Source: Proteromonas lacertae (Eukaryota; Sar; Bigyra; Opalinata; Proteromonadidae). From it: a DNA stretch of 64,000 nt. The stretch spans positions 62,001 to 126,000 of the forward strand of contig NGBS01000311.1 in assembly GCA_002245135.1 (NCBI GenBank), in the 5' to 3' direction. The notes under the pieces are model-generated. The model was not told where the DNA came from. It ran no database searches and was given only the letters and a program-made list of their open reading frames with translations. The position numbers were made by a program, and so were the translations under genes. Of the stretch, positions 1 through 12,361 are shown piece after piece (the stretch's first letter is position 1; every line of letters begins with the position of its first letter).

Positions 1-243
1 TAAAACAAGATAATATGATTTTAAGAGCAAATATAAAGAATAGTAAGAAGAGTGGTTTGATATCTGATAATGATGATTTGTATTATACGAAAAGTACAAT
101 TGCTTCAACTATAAGTAGTAATAACAGTTCCAGAAGAGGAAGTACTGCTCCACCAGCTGATTCTAGAAAGTATGTTATTATATATTATGAATTTTATGTA
201 TAGAATTTCAACTCAACTTCCTAATATTACGTTAGGCTCATAG
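1..243 (+). CDS. 3' end of an unknown Ser-rich protein (partial)
   Basis: The reading frame is open from the left edge of the window, so the true start lies outside. It encodes a Ser/Arg/Asn-rich tail. A 34-nt intron at 170-203 (GTATGT...TATAG) interrupts it; splicing removes the stop that would otherwise follow and adds a short last exon ending in TAG at 241-243 (last residues ...PNITLGS). No domain is recognisable. The Ser/Arg-rich composition suggests a disordered tail, but function is unknown. The intron has the same GTAT...TAG form as those of the following genes, which supports the model. Confidence 0.55.
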
Positions 244-582
244 ATTGATAATATTATAGTATTATGGTGTAATTAATATAAAATATATATAATTTATTAT
301 GAATTTAAAAGAATATTATTCTATTACATCTTTATTCACATAATGACATATCTTATCACTAATAAAAATACTTTTACAACTATATGTCTGAATTGATGAA
401 TAATCAGCTATTTACTTGGTTATATTTGTTTATTAGTAGTTAATTGTATACAGTACTAGCTTGGTGTTAAAAATGGTCCATTTCTATGTGTATAACACTA
501 TTTACATAAATCAATTCTATGTAAAATCATCATTTAAATTTACATAATTTATTTTGCACATATTATTTTTCTTCTCTAACTC
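244..582. other. Intergenic, nothing recognised
   Basis: About 340 bases of AT-rich DNA between two genes in the same direction. Short T-runs lie just upstream of the next ATG at 583, as before several genes here. I see no RNA gene, repeat or open frame of note. Confidence 0.5.
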
Positions 583-2283
583 ATGGCTGAAATTTCTGTA
601 ATCGTGTATCCATCAAAAGATGGGTATTATCACTTAAATCTTATACACTAGACATATATATGAATTAGTAGAAAAAGGTTTTGGTGATGTTCAATTTAAT
701 GTTAAAGGAGTAGTAATTATAGGAAATAGACAATTTATATCAATCAAAAATGATATATTGAAAGCAAAGATTGAAACTCAAACCGTAGACTGTCCAATTG
801 ATATTGATGGTGTTGAACCTAATGCATTTAAAGAATGTTTAAGGTTATTAGGTGGCGCAGAAGTAAAGATTAATGAAAATAATTGCATTGATTTACTTGT
901 AGCATCGATAATTCTTGAAATACCTAAACTTAAAGAGAATGCTTCTAAGTATAATTGAGTATTTTTTCTAATTATTGTAGGTATATTATTAAGAATGTTA
1001 ATGAGAAAATTGTCACTCAATTCTTAAAGAACCTTGAAACAGCTACAACAGTTGCTGATGTTGAAATTAAAGTGATAGAGTTTTTAGTTCATCATGGTTA
1101 CATATATTTTGATAACTGTATAACCATTTTGATTTGATTTGATTCTATAGATCACTTATTTAAGTTATCAATATCAGAATTGTATTACATTTGTCAAATT
1201 GAGGATATGATAATTCCATCAGAGAAATATATGTTGGTTAGAATTATAGATTATTATAATCATTTTATAAAAAGCAAATCTGGTGAAGAAGGTGAAGAAT
1301 TTACAGAACATATAAAGAATATTATCCAATGCATAAACTATGGAGATGATTGTTTAAAAGAATTATACCATATAAAGTTATATGAAGAAAAAGATGAAAA
1401 ACTTGAGAGAGTGAATAGAGTTTACTTCAGTATAAATATATTCTATACATGTACTGAATAGATCCAAGTTCAAGCGAAGATTTAAACAAACATTTGATTG
1501 CTTTATATAATAGTGATAAGAGTTCTTTTCATTTATCTAATGAAATGAAAGAGGGATTAGAAAATATCCAACATCTTGTTGATTTTATTTCCCCAATTGT
1601 AACTGATAAAGAAACAAATGATAAAACATTCATAAATTGTTTGACAATCTTATTAGAATGTCATGTTGAAAATCCATTCAATTCCGAAAAAGATCGAATA
1701 GATTGTTTTACAAGACTTTTAGGTTTATATGATAAAGTTGTTGATAATCATAATTTGAAATATAGCGAGAATAATGTATTAGAATGTTTTTTACTATTTA
1801 CTATGAAGTGTATTATTAACATTTATTTATACATTTATAGATGCAGAAGCATTAAGAGATAAATTAGGAAGTAAAGAATTAGTAAAAATATTACAATATT
1901 ATAATGTATTAAAAGATAATGAAGCAGTTACAATGGTTGAAAGATTGAAACTAGTGTGTGATCCAAATGATTTTCAATGTTTAGGTGGATTATTAAATAT
2001 GGATATATCAGAAGATCAACAGTTTTGGGAATATATTTGTAATTGTATTCCAATAGCAATTCAACCATCTCAACAAATTCACTTTCAATATATTCCATCA
2101 CAACCTATTCCTTCTCAAGTAATTCCATTCCAAATACCTCCTCAATTCCAAGTACAACCTGGTGTAACTGGTTGTCAATATTATCCTTCTCAGCCAATTA
2201 ATGGTATGACACCTGCTTCTGTAGTTATTAATCCACAACCTAATACTGCTGAAATGAACTTACCACCTACTCCACCAAATTAA
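583..2283 (+). CDS. BTB/POZ-like domain protein with Pro/Gln-rich tail
   Basis: Six exons join in frame when five introns of 28-33 nt are removed (624-651, 949-980, 1118-1150, 1430-1461, 1810-1840); all start GTAT and end TAG. The spliced protein starts MAEISVIVYPS. The first ~120 residues look like a divergent BTB/POZ fold: a strand/turn region, then IDIDGVEPNAFKECLRLLGG and LLVASIILEIPKLKENASKY, where a BTB helix pair would sit. The middle is helical with no clear domain. The last ~80 residues are Pro/Gln-rich with repeated IPSQ units. BTB proteins of this kind often act as adaptors, for example for cullin ligases, but no partner is shown here. The exon structure is firm; the BTB assignment is moderate. 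Confidence 0.65.
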
Positions 2284-2503
2284 AATAATATATATATTAT
2301 CATTCATTAAACTTAACTCAATATATATCTTGTTTATTTTACAAAATTTAAGAAACATTCATAGAAGTTAGAACATTTTAGGGTATAATAAACCTTATAA
2401 CTTCATCAGATGTTTTTATTTTTATTTTTGTTTGAAAATCCGTTTCATTCTATAGAACAACTAACAATTGTTAGATGTAGATAATTCAAAATAGAATTTG
2501 AAA

Positions 2504-5500
2504 ATGAGTGATATAGATGATTCCAAAACGAAGATAGACATTTTGAACAGCAATTCGCATAAAAATGTTAGTGGTCAAGATAATGAAATAGATTCTAGAT
2601 CTTATAGAAGTGACGTATAGTAATTATCTAATTAAGCACATTTTTACATATATAGATTAATCAATTTACAAGTGGAGATAGTTTTTCCTTAGTAAAAGTA
2701 AATTTGTTATTTTATTGTTTGTAGAACGAGATTATGGATACTCCTTCGATTGCAAGTAGAATTCCAACGAAAATTCACAACTCAAGAGCTAAATCATTGA
2801 TACCTTACACCCAAAAGAGAGATTATATAAGTGAAATGAAGTATTTATCAAAAGAAATCAAAAATGAGAAAACACTCAATCATGAATTAATTGAAGAGAA
2901 TAAAAGAAAGTGTGAAGAATATGAAGACAAAATATTAGAGTTAAGTAGTGAATTAGAAAGAATAAAGTCAAATTCAACTCCAAATATATGTTTAAACGAT
3001 AATTTAATAGACTATGATGAAGAAAGTGACAAGAAAAAGTCAGAGATAAACCAATTATTCACCAAATACAATTCACTTTTATCATCTCAATCACTAATAT
3101 CAAGTGAAAATAGTAATACTACAGAACAATATGAAGCGACTAGTTTTAAACCAGAAGAATTGAAAGATATCTTAAAAGAGATCGAAAATTTAAGTATATC
3201 TTCAAAACCAATAATGACATATTCATCGTCTAAATTACTACTTGATACTTGTGATACAATGAAGAGAACAATAGAAAAATATGAGAAAACACGAGAATTA
3301 CTATTTAGTATAAGAAATGAGAATAATATATTGAATAAGAAATTAATTACAAAAGAAAATGAGTTAAAAATGAGTGAAAATGAAAGAAATGAGTTAAAAA
3401 GGAAGATAGATGTATTAATAAATAGTGTAGATGATTGTACATCTATAATAAGTGAAAGGAACTTGGAAATATTGAAACTACAGAATGAAATAGAGGAATA
3501 TAAGAAAGAGATGATAAATAATAATACTACTACAATAATTGATTATGATTCAATGTATGAAGATATAATAAATGAATTAAAGAGTGTTGATGTTTCTATA
3601 AATAGTTTATATAGTCATAATAATAATGAGTGTGGAATATATAATATGAATGAGTTTGATATGATTAATATGATAATAGATGAGAATGATAAGATGTTTA
3701 AAACAGTTGATAAATCAATTGAAATTAAAAACATTAAACGAAAGTTAGAAGTTTATGACATTAATAAGATTGATATAGTAAATGGAGATCCAAAATTAGA
3801 AGTAAATGAAAGTGTTAAAGTAGATCTAATTAATAAAGAAATACCATTAGAAACAACAACTGAATCATTGTCAATGATAAATAATGAGAAAGAGCCAAAA
3901 TTAGAAGTAAATGAAAGTGTTAAAGTAGATCTAATTAATAAAGAAATACCATTAGAAACAACAACTGAATCATTGTCAATGATAAATAATGAGAAAGAAC
4001 CAAAATTACAATCTCTCTCTAGCAATAAGGTTGATTTAGTTTCTACTGAATTACCATTAATTACATCAACTACTAAATTAACTGAAATAATAGTTCCAAA
4101 TCCTAATTTGAATATATCACCACCTACTGAAGTTAATAGTGTTATTCAATCAAATATTCCACTAAATAAGAAACTCCATATCAGTAATAATAATAATAAG
4201 AAAGTAAATGAAGTTAATATATCACTACCAAAAATTGATTTATTAAAGTATAATGATAATAATAATCAAATAATAAATATAATAAATAAAATACCTAAAT
4301 TAAACACCTTGTATAATGATTCTGTAGATATTGTTACAGATGAAAATAATAATGAAAAGTCAAGTGGATTATGGAAATATTTGTTAATAATATTATTATT
4401 TATTACTTTGCCATTATTATTATATATATCTAATTATTATAATAAAGGATGTATTAAAAATAATAATAGTACAATATGTAAATATGATAATCTTACACTT
4501 GATAATGAGATATTATATATATTACAATCAAAACAAAATGAAAAATACAATAATACAAATATAGAGAAAGTAATAGATAGTGAAGAAAAAAAGAATATAG
4601 AGAAAGAGTTGAACAAATTAAAAAAGAAGATAAATTCAATGATGAGTATAGAAGAATATAATGTAATAAAAGAGAAATTGGAAGAAATAAAGAGAATTAA
4701 TATAGAGAAAGAGAATGAAATAAATGATAAAAAGGAAGAGATAAATAGAATAAAAGCAGAAATAGAAAAGTTGAAACAACAACAACAACAACAACAGAAT
4801 GGTAATGAAGATGAAGTAAAGGAATTAAAAGAAAAGGTGAATAATATGAAGAGTATAGAAGAATATAATGAATTGGAGAAGAGATTAAAAGACAAAGAAA
4901 ATGAATTGAATGAAAGAAATGAAGAGATAAATAATACAAAGATTGAGTTAGAAGAATTGAAACTAAAGAAAGAAGAGATTGAAAAAAGAAAAGAGGAAAT
5001 AGAGAATGAATTAAACAGAAGAAAAGAAGAAGAAAATACCTATAAAATGGAGATAAATGAACTTCAAGAAAAATTGAATAACTTTACTCAAGAAAACTCA
5101 GAAATAATAAAAGCAAAAGAAGAAATAGAAAAATCAAAATCCATATTAGAAAATGAAATAAACGAATTGAAAGAACAGCAAAATGAATCAGATAATGAAG
5201 TGATAAAAGAGCTTAGAGATAGAATCAGTGATATGAAAAGTATAGAATATAATGAATTAGATGAAAGATTGAAGGAAATAGATGAGATGAAAAGAATTAA
5301 AGAAGATAAACAAATAGACAATAAACAAGATGTTGAAGAAGAGAAAGAAGCAGTAAATGAAAGAGATAATCAAGCGCCATTAGAGATAGAGGATAATAAA
5401 GAAGTAGAAATAGAGAAAATGAAGGGAAATAAAATAGAAACAATAGATGAGGAAGACAAAGAGATAGAAATAGAGAATATACCCAATGATGACGAGATAT

Positions 5501-5607
5501 TAAGAAATAAGAAATTAATAGACATTTCAATTCAAATTCTTGTTGGAACAACCACTGCCTGCCTCTCTGTTATATTATTCTTCAAGATCAAAAGCATATT
5601 TTTATAA
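2504..5607 (+). CDS. Coiled-coil protein with internal and C-terminal membrane segments
   Basis: Two small exons (ATG at 2504; introns 2615-2655 and 2692-2724) lead in frame into one long exon, giving about 1,009 residues. Residues ~60-330 are predicted coiled coil rich in Glu, Lys and Asn. A middle segment holds two identical 35-residue units. A strong hydrophobic segment lies at about residues 597-620 (LWKYLLIILLFITLPLLLY). A second long coiled coil follows, with a short Gln run, and a second hydrophobic segment (ILVGTTTACLSVILFF) ends 9 residues before the stop. The layout resembles golgin-, giantin- or nuclear-envelope-type tethers, but no family motif is seen and I do not name one. The end at the membrane suggests tail anchoring; this is inferred. 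Confidence 0.75.
3790..3999 (+). repeat. Two tandem 105-bp units inside the coiled-coil gene
   Basis: Positions 3790-3894 and 3895-3999 are essentially the same 105-bp sequence, 35 codons each, beginning PKLEVNESVKVDLINKEIPL; a third unit starts at 4000 but diverges within a few codons. The near-identity at DNA level points to a recent in-frame duplication. Confidence 0.95.
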
Positions 5608-5770
5608 TTATCTTTTATTTATTTTTAATATTTCCTGTTTATATATAAAAACCCACCTACATAACACAAGTGAACTTGTATCAGTCTGTTTATCAAAAAT
5701 AACAATCTGAAACGAATAGTTTTTTCATTTCAGTTGGTTATAATTCAGCTTTTTTCAAGGCAAAGAATTG

Positions 5771-6383
5771 ATGTTTGAGAGAAGGCCTACAGGATTTGGA
5801 ACAGTTGTCAATGGAGTTTATTTCAGACCCCATAAAGAACCAAGAGGTCCACCATTATACTGTCCTAAAGATGACTGGGTAAAAGAATCATACAATGTGT
5901 ATTATTATAAGCCAGTTATATATATTTGAATAGAAAATTAAGGAATGGCGGTTTAAAGCCAACTAGTGATGCAAGACCACCAGTTATTGTCAGCCAAGGT
6001 GTTGCATTACCTATGCCAAAACGTGATAAAGAGCCACAACTATACACTCCACCAGATCCCTGGTCTAAACCTTGTATTATATATAATCGTTTATTTTTTT
6101 AATAGCATTTAACAGATTGTTGAATAGTAATGCACAAAGAAGACAAGATCTTCACAGAGATTTCAGTAAGCCAGCAGGTATTAATTCTTTAGCAAAGAAA
6201 AAGAAGCAAAGATTAAATGTAACTAAACGAAGACAGTCTCATTTACCACCACCAGATCAGATAAATAGAAGTAATCCATTTAATGAACCAGTACCTGAAG
6301 AAGATGATGATGTTGAACACATTATAGAACCGCCGAATGAAACACATCCTGAAGAAGCTGATATTTATAATGATGATAACAAC

Positions 6384-6415
<32 letters not shown>

Positions 6416-7713
6416 ATATGATAATAATAATAATGAGTTTGGTAGTACTCAAGCTTCCGTTACTAAAGAACCACTTGAAGCTGCTCCTGCACTTAGTCCA
6501 ACTCCATTGAGTGATGATGATGAAGATAATAATCAAATTAATCAACAAGAGGAGGAAGAAGGTAATAAAATAGAAGTAAAACCTGAAAACATTAAAGAGA
6601 ATAAGAATGAGGATGTAAAACCTAAAGAAGTGAAGAAAGAAGAAGTAAAAGCTAAACCAGAGAGTGTAAAAGAAGAAGAGGAAGAAGAAGTAGTTGAGGA
6701 GGAGGAAGAAGAAGAAGTTGATTATGACGGACTTGATTTAGGTGATGATGAAGTTGTTGAAGAAGAAGTAGTTGAAGAAGAAGAAGAGGAGGAAGAAGAA
6801 GAAGAAGAAGTAAAAGAAGAAGAAGAAGTAAAAGAAGAAGAAAAAGTAAAAGAAGAACCAAAGAAAGAAGAAGAGCCAAAAAAAACACCTCCAAAGAAAG
6901 TTGAACCACCAAAGAAAACACTTCCAAAGAAGATGGAAAAACCAAAGAAGGTTGAAGAAATAAGAAGTTGAACAACCAAAGAAACTAGAACCTACAAAGA
7001 AAGTTGAAGTAAAGAAAACAGAACCTAAGAAAGTTGAAAAGCCAAAGCCAGTAGTAGAACGACCTAAAAAACAAGCACCAGTAAAAAAACCAGAACCAGT
7101 AAAACCTGTAGAAACAAAGAAAGTTGAACCTCCAAAGAAATCAGAAGAACCAAAGAAAACTGAACTAACAAAACCAATAGAACAATCTAAGCCAGTTGGG
7201 CAACCAAAGAAAGAAGAAGTAAAACCAGTTAAACAGTCCAAACCAGTCAAAACAAATGAACCATTAAAAGCAACTGAACCAATAACAACAGAATCAAAAA
7301 CAGAACAACCAAAGATTGAAGTAACTCAAGTAAAGAAACAAAGTAATTCCAGAAGACAAACACCCAAAATAAAAAGAGGAAATAGTAATGATAATATTAA
7401 CGAAACAGACGATTCACTTGGCACATTTGATCCAGATTTCGAACTATCAGATGATGATGATGATGATAGTATTTTACAAACACCAATACATCCAGTAGTA
7501 AAGAAACTAAGAAAGAGTGAAGGAAGATCCAAAACACCAAAAATGAGCAGTATGATTGATTCTGATAATAGTCTTACACCCAAAACTAGAACTCCAAAAG
7601 TAGCAGATGATACTGATTTAGGTTTAGATGATGATGATTTGTTGAGTGAGTTGAGTGAAGGTGATTTAGATAGTAATATTCAATTGAGTGATGATGATGA
7701 TATGGATTTTTAG
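5771..7713 (+). CDS. Acidic Lys/Glu/Pro-rich protein; reading frame steps once near 6965
   Basis: Three exons: ATG at 5771, an intron beginning GTATTA after codon GT at ~5900, and a second beginning GTATTA at ~6074, both ending TAG. The N-terminal ~130 residues are the least biased part (start MFERRPTGFGTVVNG; later PQLYTPPDPWSK). Then come Asn runs, a very Glu-rich stretch, and a Lys/Pro/Glu region of KKVEPPKK-like units, ending in Asp-rich LSDDDDMDF. At 6960-6971 the frame meets TGA, yet the same Lys-Val-Glu repeat resumes one base later (GAA GTT GAA CAA CCA from 6964) and runs to TAG at 7711-7713. That is a +1 step in the middle of continuous composition. No known domain; nuclear or cytoskeletal roles are both possible. 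Confidence 0.6.
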
Positions 7714-7903
7714 AATGGTAATTTAGTTTCTCTATTATTATTATTATATAAATTCACGATGTTTTGTGTAATAATATTTTTGTTTTTATTTTATAAAATA
7801 AAATCTAAAAAAAGATATATTATTTATATCAAAAAACCATAATTAACAATTAATAATAAAAATAATAAGAATGTCTTGTTCTTAATAGTCAAATGAAATA
7901 GAG

Positions 7904-10467
7904 TTATAAGTAAGGCATCTTTCTGCTAAGTTTCAATTGTTCCATTCTCTCAGATAAATCCAATAAATCTCCTTTTCTAACAACATCATGGAAGAATGAA
8001 GATGCTTTCTCAGCATACATAGCTGGACTTGGTATTCTAATAGCACCTAACCAATTATTGTACTGGAAACACAGTTCAAATGTCAATTTCTGAATACCTT
8101 TACAAATATCAACAGGAACATCTTTTCTATTATAAATTGAATAATAAGTTGGTGTTAATACACCTTCTATTTACATATAAGTAATAATATAATAATAATA
8201 ATATATATATACGATTACATGAATGTGCAACCATATACCAATCATAATTATCATGATCAACAACAACTGTATCAATACATGAACCACTTGGAGCATTGTT
8301 ATTACCATTAAAGAATCGAGCATTAGATGTTTTATTGTACGTCACATAAGCAATATGAGGTTTTGATGTATAACCAATCTCTTTAGCAGCTAAATAGAAT
8401 TCACTCAACTCAGAATCAGCTACTGATTCTAATTGACCATGTGATAAAGCTTCACGATAAAATACAATTATTGGTGGTAATCCACCAGCTACTTCTTTAA
8501 ATTGAGTAAATGCTTTAATCCAAATATCTTTAAAGTTAGGGAATGAATATAACTGACCTTTAGATGGTAATTGTTCTGAATGAGTTCCAACGATATTATA
8601 ATTCTGAGCCAATGAGAATGTGAAGGATAGAATACTTGCATTTTTAGCTAAAGAACATACCATCGATTTACTAGGTAAATTCTTAAATATATCACTAACA
8701 TGACATAACATTTTACCCATTTTAGATGCAATTTGTAACAAAACATTTGTACAAATAGATAAACCTCTTTTACCAGTAATATTTCTATCAATAACACACT
8801 GAGATGGAATACCATGACTTAGACAAATATTCTTAATGCTTCTATAAATATCTTTTTCTTTATGAGGTAAAATAACAAATACAAATTGAGTAGTTTCTTT
8901 AATATTATGTTGAATAGCATCTTCCCAATCTTCATAGTTTCTTCCTCTTACTTTATATACATCAGGTCTTGCTACACTTACACCCATATTGCCACCAGCT
9001 GTTCTAAAGTTATTTCCTAATTGTTCAACACTTCTATCATCACTACAGATAATAATCCAATCTTTTAATTCGAATTCATCAATGATATGTGCTTCTCTTG
9101 GTGCTCTACTATAATCAGCTTTATCTCTTCCAACTGGTATATCTCTAGTGCCATAATGCATAGTTGGCATCTCTAAGATTGTAGGAGTAATATTAGAAGA
9201 TTCTCTTTTGATTGTGATGTGATTCTTCTCAAATTGTTCTTGTGGAATGGACTTTACAAAGTCATCTAAAATATGATTATAATCTCTTGGAAGCTTGGCT
9301 GTAGCTTGAATCATAGCTCTTGATAATCCTGTATCACATTTCATTTCATCTGTACAACCAGTTCTTACACATAATTCAGGAATGAATCTTAATTCACCAA
9401 TTTTCTTACCTTTGCTCTTATTACCTGCATATTTATAAGATATTAATAATGGTTGTTTTAAATTCCTAATTGATTGAGAATACTTGTCTTTAAAATAATC
9501 TAAGTATTGAATCTCCTTCTTTTCGCCTTTCTCTTTTCTTTCAAATGTATCAGTTGGATGATGATCCCAATCAATAGCATCTATTCGGTGCATTTCATTA
9601 CTATAAGTTAATACAATAGTAAATGGCAATTCAGACTCAATAGCTTCTTTACCTTCTGTTTCTAACCAATCTAATACGGTTGTTGAATGTAATAGTTTGT
9701 GTTTTATGGTTAAATTCAAAAAGAAATTACTTCCAAATTGAGATAAGTTCACTTTAAAACCTGGCCATAATTTCACTTTTTGACGATCACCAATTTCAAT
9801 GGCTCGAGAGTTGTCAAACCATCCATTCTTTCCATCATTCTTATAACGTTTTTTACCATCTTCAAGTTTCAATCCTCCGATTAATCTCTTTAATAATAAA
9901 CTGATAAATTGGTTGAGACAGTGGACATCTTCACCTAATACACGAACATACTCAATATCAATGATTACTGGACGATCAAACTCCTTTCTTCCTGGATTTA
10001 CAAATTCTTTTACCATTTTTGGACCTTTTTGTTTCTATTGCAAATATATAATTATGATTTATATACATCTCCTTCGATTTTGTTCTTACATAACAACATA
10101 CCACCATCAAAAATGTAATCGTTGAATAAATCTTTGTTGGCTTCAGCAATACGTTCAAGGTTCTTTTTCCTTTCAAAGTTATTCACCATAGTTCTGCTTG
10201 GTTTGTCTGGATTCTGTTCTTTGGTAAATTCAACATGGTGAAGATGCCAAGAAGCTAGTGATTCAAAGTTGACTATTGAGATAAAAATAAAATCTATTTT
10301 GCAATACATGGATAGTAGTTGGTTGCTACTTCAGTACAGTTTGAAGCTGAAGAGGAAGATGAGCCATACCCTGTTGACTGCCTTTTATAGCTGTCTCTTC
10401 TATCGAATCTATCTCCAGAATTACCTATAAATATTAATAATTACATTCTATTCATCATACGCTTCAT
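7904..10467 (-). CDS. PIWI: Piwi-clade Argonaute with non-canonical catalytic residues
   Basis: Five exons on the minus strand. The ATG at 10467-10465 is followed by introns at 10425-10460, ~10260-10295, ~10035-10065 and near 8165-8210; about 800 residues. The C-terminal half is a clear PIWI domain: PPIIVFYREALSHGQL, then TYNKTSNARFFNGN, then VAHSCNQGVLTPTYY, then IRIPSPAMYAEKAS, ending in Leu as Piwi proteins do. Argonautes bind small RNAs; Piwi members usually silence transposons. The slicer residues appear changed. The segment that holds the first Asp in other Piwis (VVGxD-type) reads SMVCSLAKN. The RDG Asp is Glu (YREALS). The final His/Asp of the YAH motif is Glu (YAEKA). It therefore probably binds guide RNA without cutting, acting by recruitment. 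N-terminal residues are Arg/Ser-rich. No frame break is present in this gene. Confidence 0.9.
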
Positions 10468-10982
10468 AAGATAATCAAAAAATCTATTGGTTTTTAAAAG
10501 GCTTGAATGTGAGAGGGCTAAAATGCATTTTTTGCATCATATGGTCATTCACAATAATTTTAAAGCATGTTTTCATCATATAAAATCCGCATTGCATTAT
10601 AAAATGCAAATGTTTCAATACAAAAGATTTAATATTGTCGAGGGTTGTTATTATTTAACAGTTATTTTCGCTTTATTTCATTTTAAATATAAAGCTAAAT
10701 CGATTTCTTAATAAAATAAAGACCAAAATATCATTCTCTATGTTATTTGGTCTATCAATTTATTCATCGTTATATTAGTGATTAGTTGTATTTTTATATC
10801 GATTATAGTGTTTGGTAATTAATTTTCGAGGTTTGAAAATCATTTCATGAAAATGGCTTGATAATCAAGAATACAACTGTTAGAATAATTACTGAACATT
10901 TCATAGTTTTTTGATTCATTCAGTTAATATAAAGGAAGTGCTAATTCTACATAGAAATTAAAATATTAAACTTATAATCAAC
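10468..10982. promoter_or_regulatory. Shared upstream region of the Piwi and agmatine deiminase genes
   Basis: A 515-bp AT-rich gap between divergent genes, so it should hold both promoters. It carries GCTTGA at 10501-10506 (34 bp from the Piwi ATG) and at 10856-10861 (122 bp before the agmatine deiminase ATG), a hexamer that recurs before several other start codons here. A 74-codon open frame at 10487-10711 has no coding character and is not called. Confidence 0.4.
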
Positions 10983-12117
10983 ATGTCAGCAACATTTACA
11001 ACTCCTAGTAAAGACGGATACATTATGCCAGCAGAGTGGCATAGGCACGATATGTGTTGGATGGGATTTCCTCTCGTATATTTATCATTTATTTATGTTT
11101 TCTATCAATAGAGGCCAGATAATTGGAGAGAAAAAGCAAAACCAGCACAGGAAGCCTATTTAAATGTAGCAAAAGCAATATCAGAATTTGAAGCTGTTAC
11201 TATTTGTGCTCCACCTGAAGTATACAAAGAATGCACGAGTAAGTGTCCTGCAAACATCAGTGTTGTTCAGATGGAGATGAATGATGCATGGTTCAGAGAT
11301 ACAGGTCCAACTTTCGTTCAATCTAAAACAGGAGATGTTAGAGGAGTAAATTGGAAATTTAACGCATGGGGTGGATTAAATGGTGGTTGTTATAGTGATT
11401 GGTCAAAGGATGAAACAGTAGCACCACATATATGTGATATAGTTGGCTACAAGCGTTATGATGCTCCATTTATTCTAGAAGGAGGATCTATCCATGTAGA
11501 TGGTGAAGGAACACTAATTACAACAGCAGAATGTTTATTAAATCCAAATCGTAATCCAGATCTGAACAAACAACAAATCGAGCAATATCTCCAAAGAATA
11601 CACAGGTGCAACGAAAGTAATCTGGTTACCACACGGTCTATATGGAGATGTTGATACAAATGGTCATGTAGACAACATATGCTGTTTTGTTAGACCAGCC
11701 GAAGTTGCATTAGCTTGGACGAATAACCCATCAGATCCACAATATGGAATCTCACGTGAAGCGGAAGCAGTATTAACAATGACCCCAGATGCTAAAGGTA
11801 GAACCATTAAAATTCACAAAATCCCCATTCCAGATCCAACTTTAACAAGAACAGATAAAGAAGCAAATGGTGTAATATTTGAAGATGGAACGATAGCAAG
11901 AGAATATGGAAGATTACCAGGTAGTTATATTAACTTCTATATGGCTAATGAAGGTATTGTTTTACCTGCCTTTGATGTAGCAACTGATGAAGTAGTACGA
12001 AAACAATTTCAAGAAATCTTTCCTGATCGTAAGATAGTGAGTGTAAAAAGTAGAGAAATATTATTGGGTGGTGGTAATATTCATTGTATTACACAACAAA
12101 TGCCATCTAAGTATTAA
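10983..12117 (+). CDS. Agmatine deiminase, with a +1 frame step at 11592
   Basis: Porphyromonas-type peptidyl-arginine deiminase/agmatine deiminase family: hydrolyses agmatine to N-carbamoylputrescine and ammonia, a route to putrescine. The start reads MPAEWHRHDMCWMGFPL; a 36-nt intron follows, then RPDNWREK. Family motifs are present: NDAWFRDTGPTF, ILEGGSIHVDGEGT, VIWLPHGLYGDVDTNGHVDN and, near the end, GGGNIHCITQQ with the catalytic Cys. Length is about 365 residues, as usual for the family. The frame holding EQYL (to 11591) must move forward one base at 11592 to read KEYTGATKVIWLP. Both sides are highly conserved and no intron fits, so the break is certain in this sequence. It could be programmed, an inserted base in the assembly, or an inactivating mutation. 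Convergent with the next gene, 244 bp apart. Confidence 0.9.
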
Positions 12118-12361
12118 GAATAAGTATTAAAAAGGGATATTAGAAATATTTATATGTTTTCCCCTCATTTTTTAGTGTTATTTTCTGAATTTATGTTATT
12201 TTTTATATTTGATCTCTAATGCATAAATGAATGAAATAAAGAACATTTTGTTAAATTATCACATATATATATATATTTCTTATATCTACACACCATTATT
12301 AATTCAATTGAAATGTGTGCTATATAGTATATATATATAAAATAGATTTTACTAAAAGTAA

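Noticed and set aside
10487-10711. 74-codon gene between Piwi and agmatine deiminase
   Set aside because: It sits in the shared promoter region, with composition like the surrounding non-coding DNA and no relation to known proteins.
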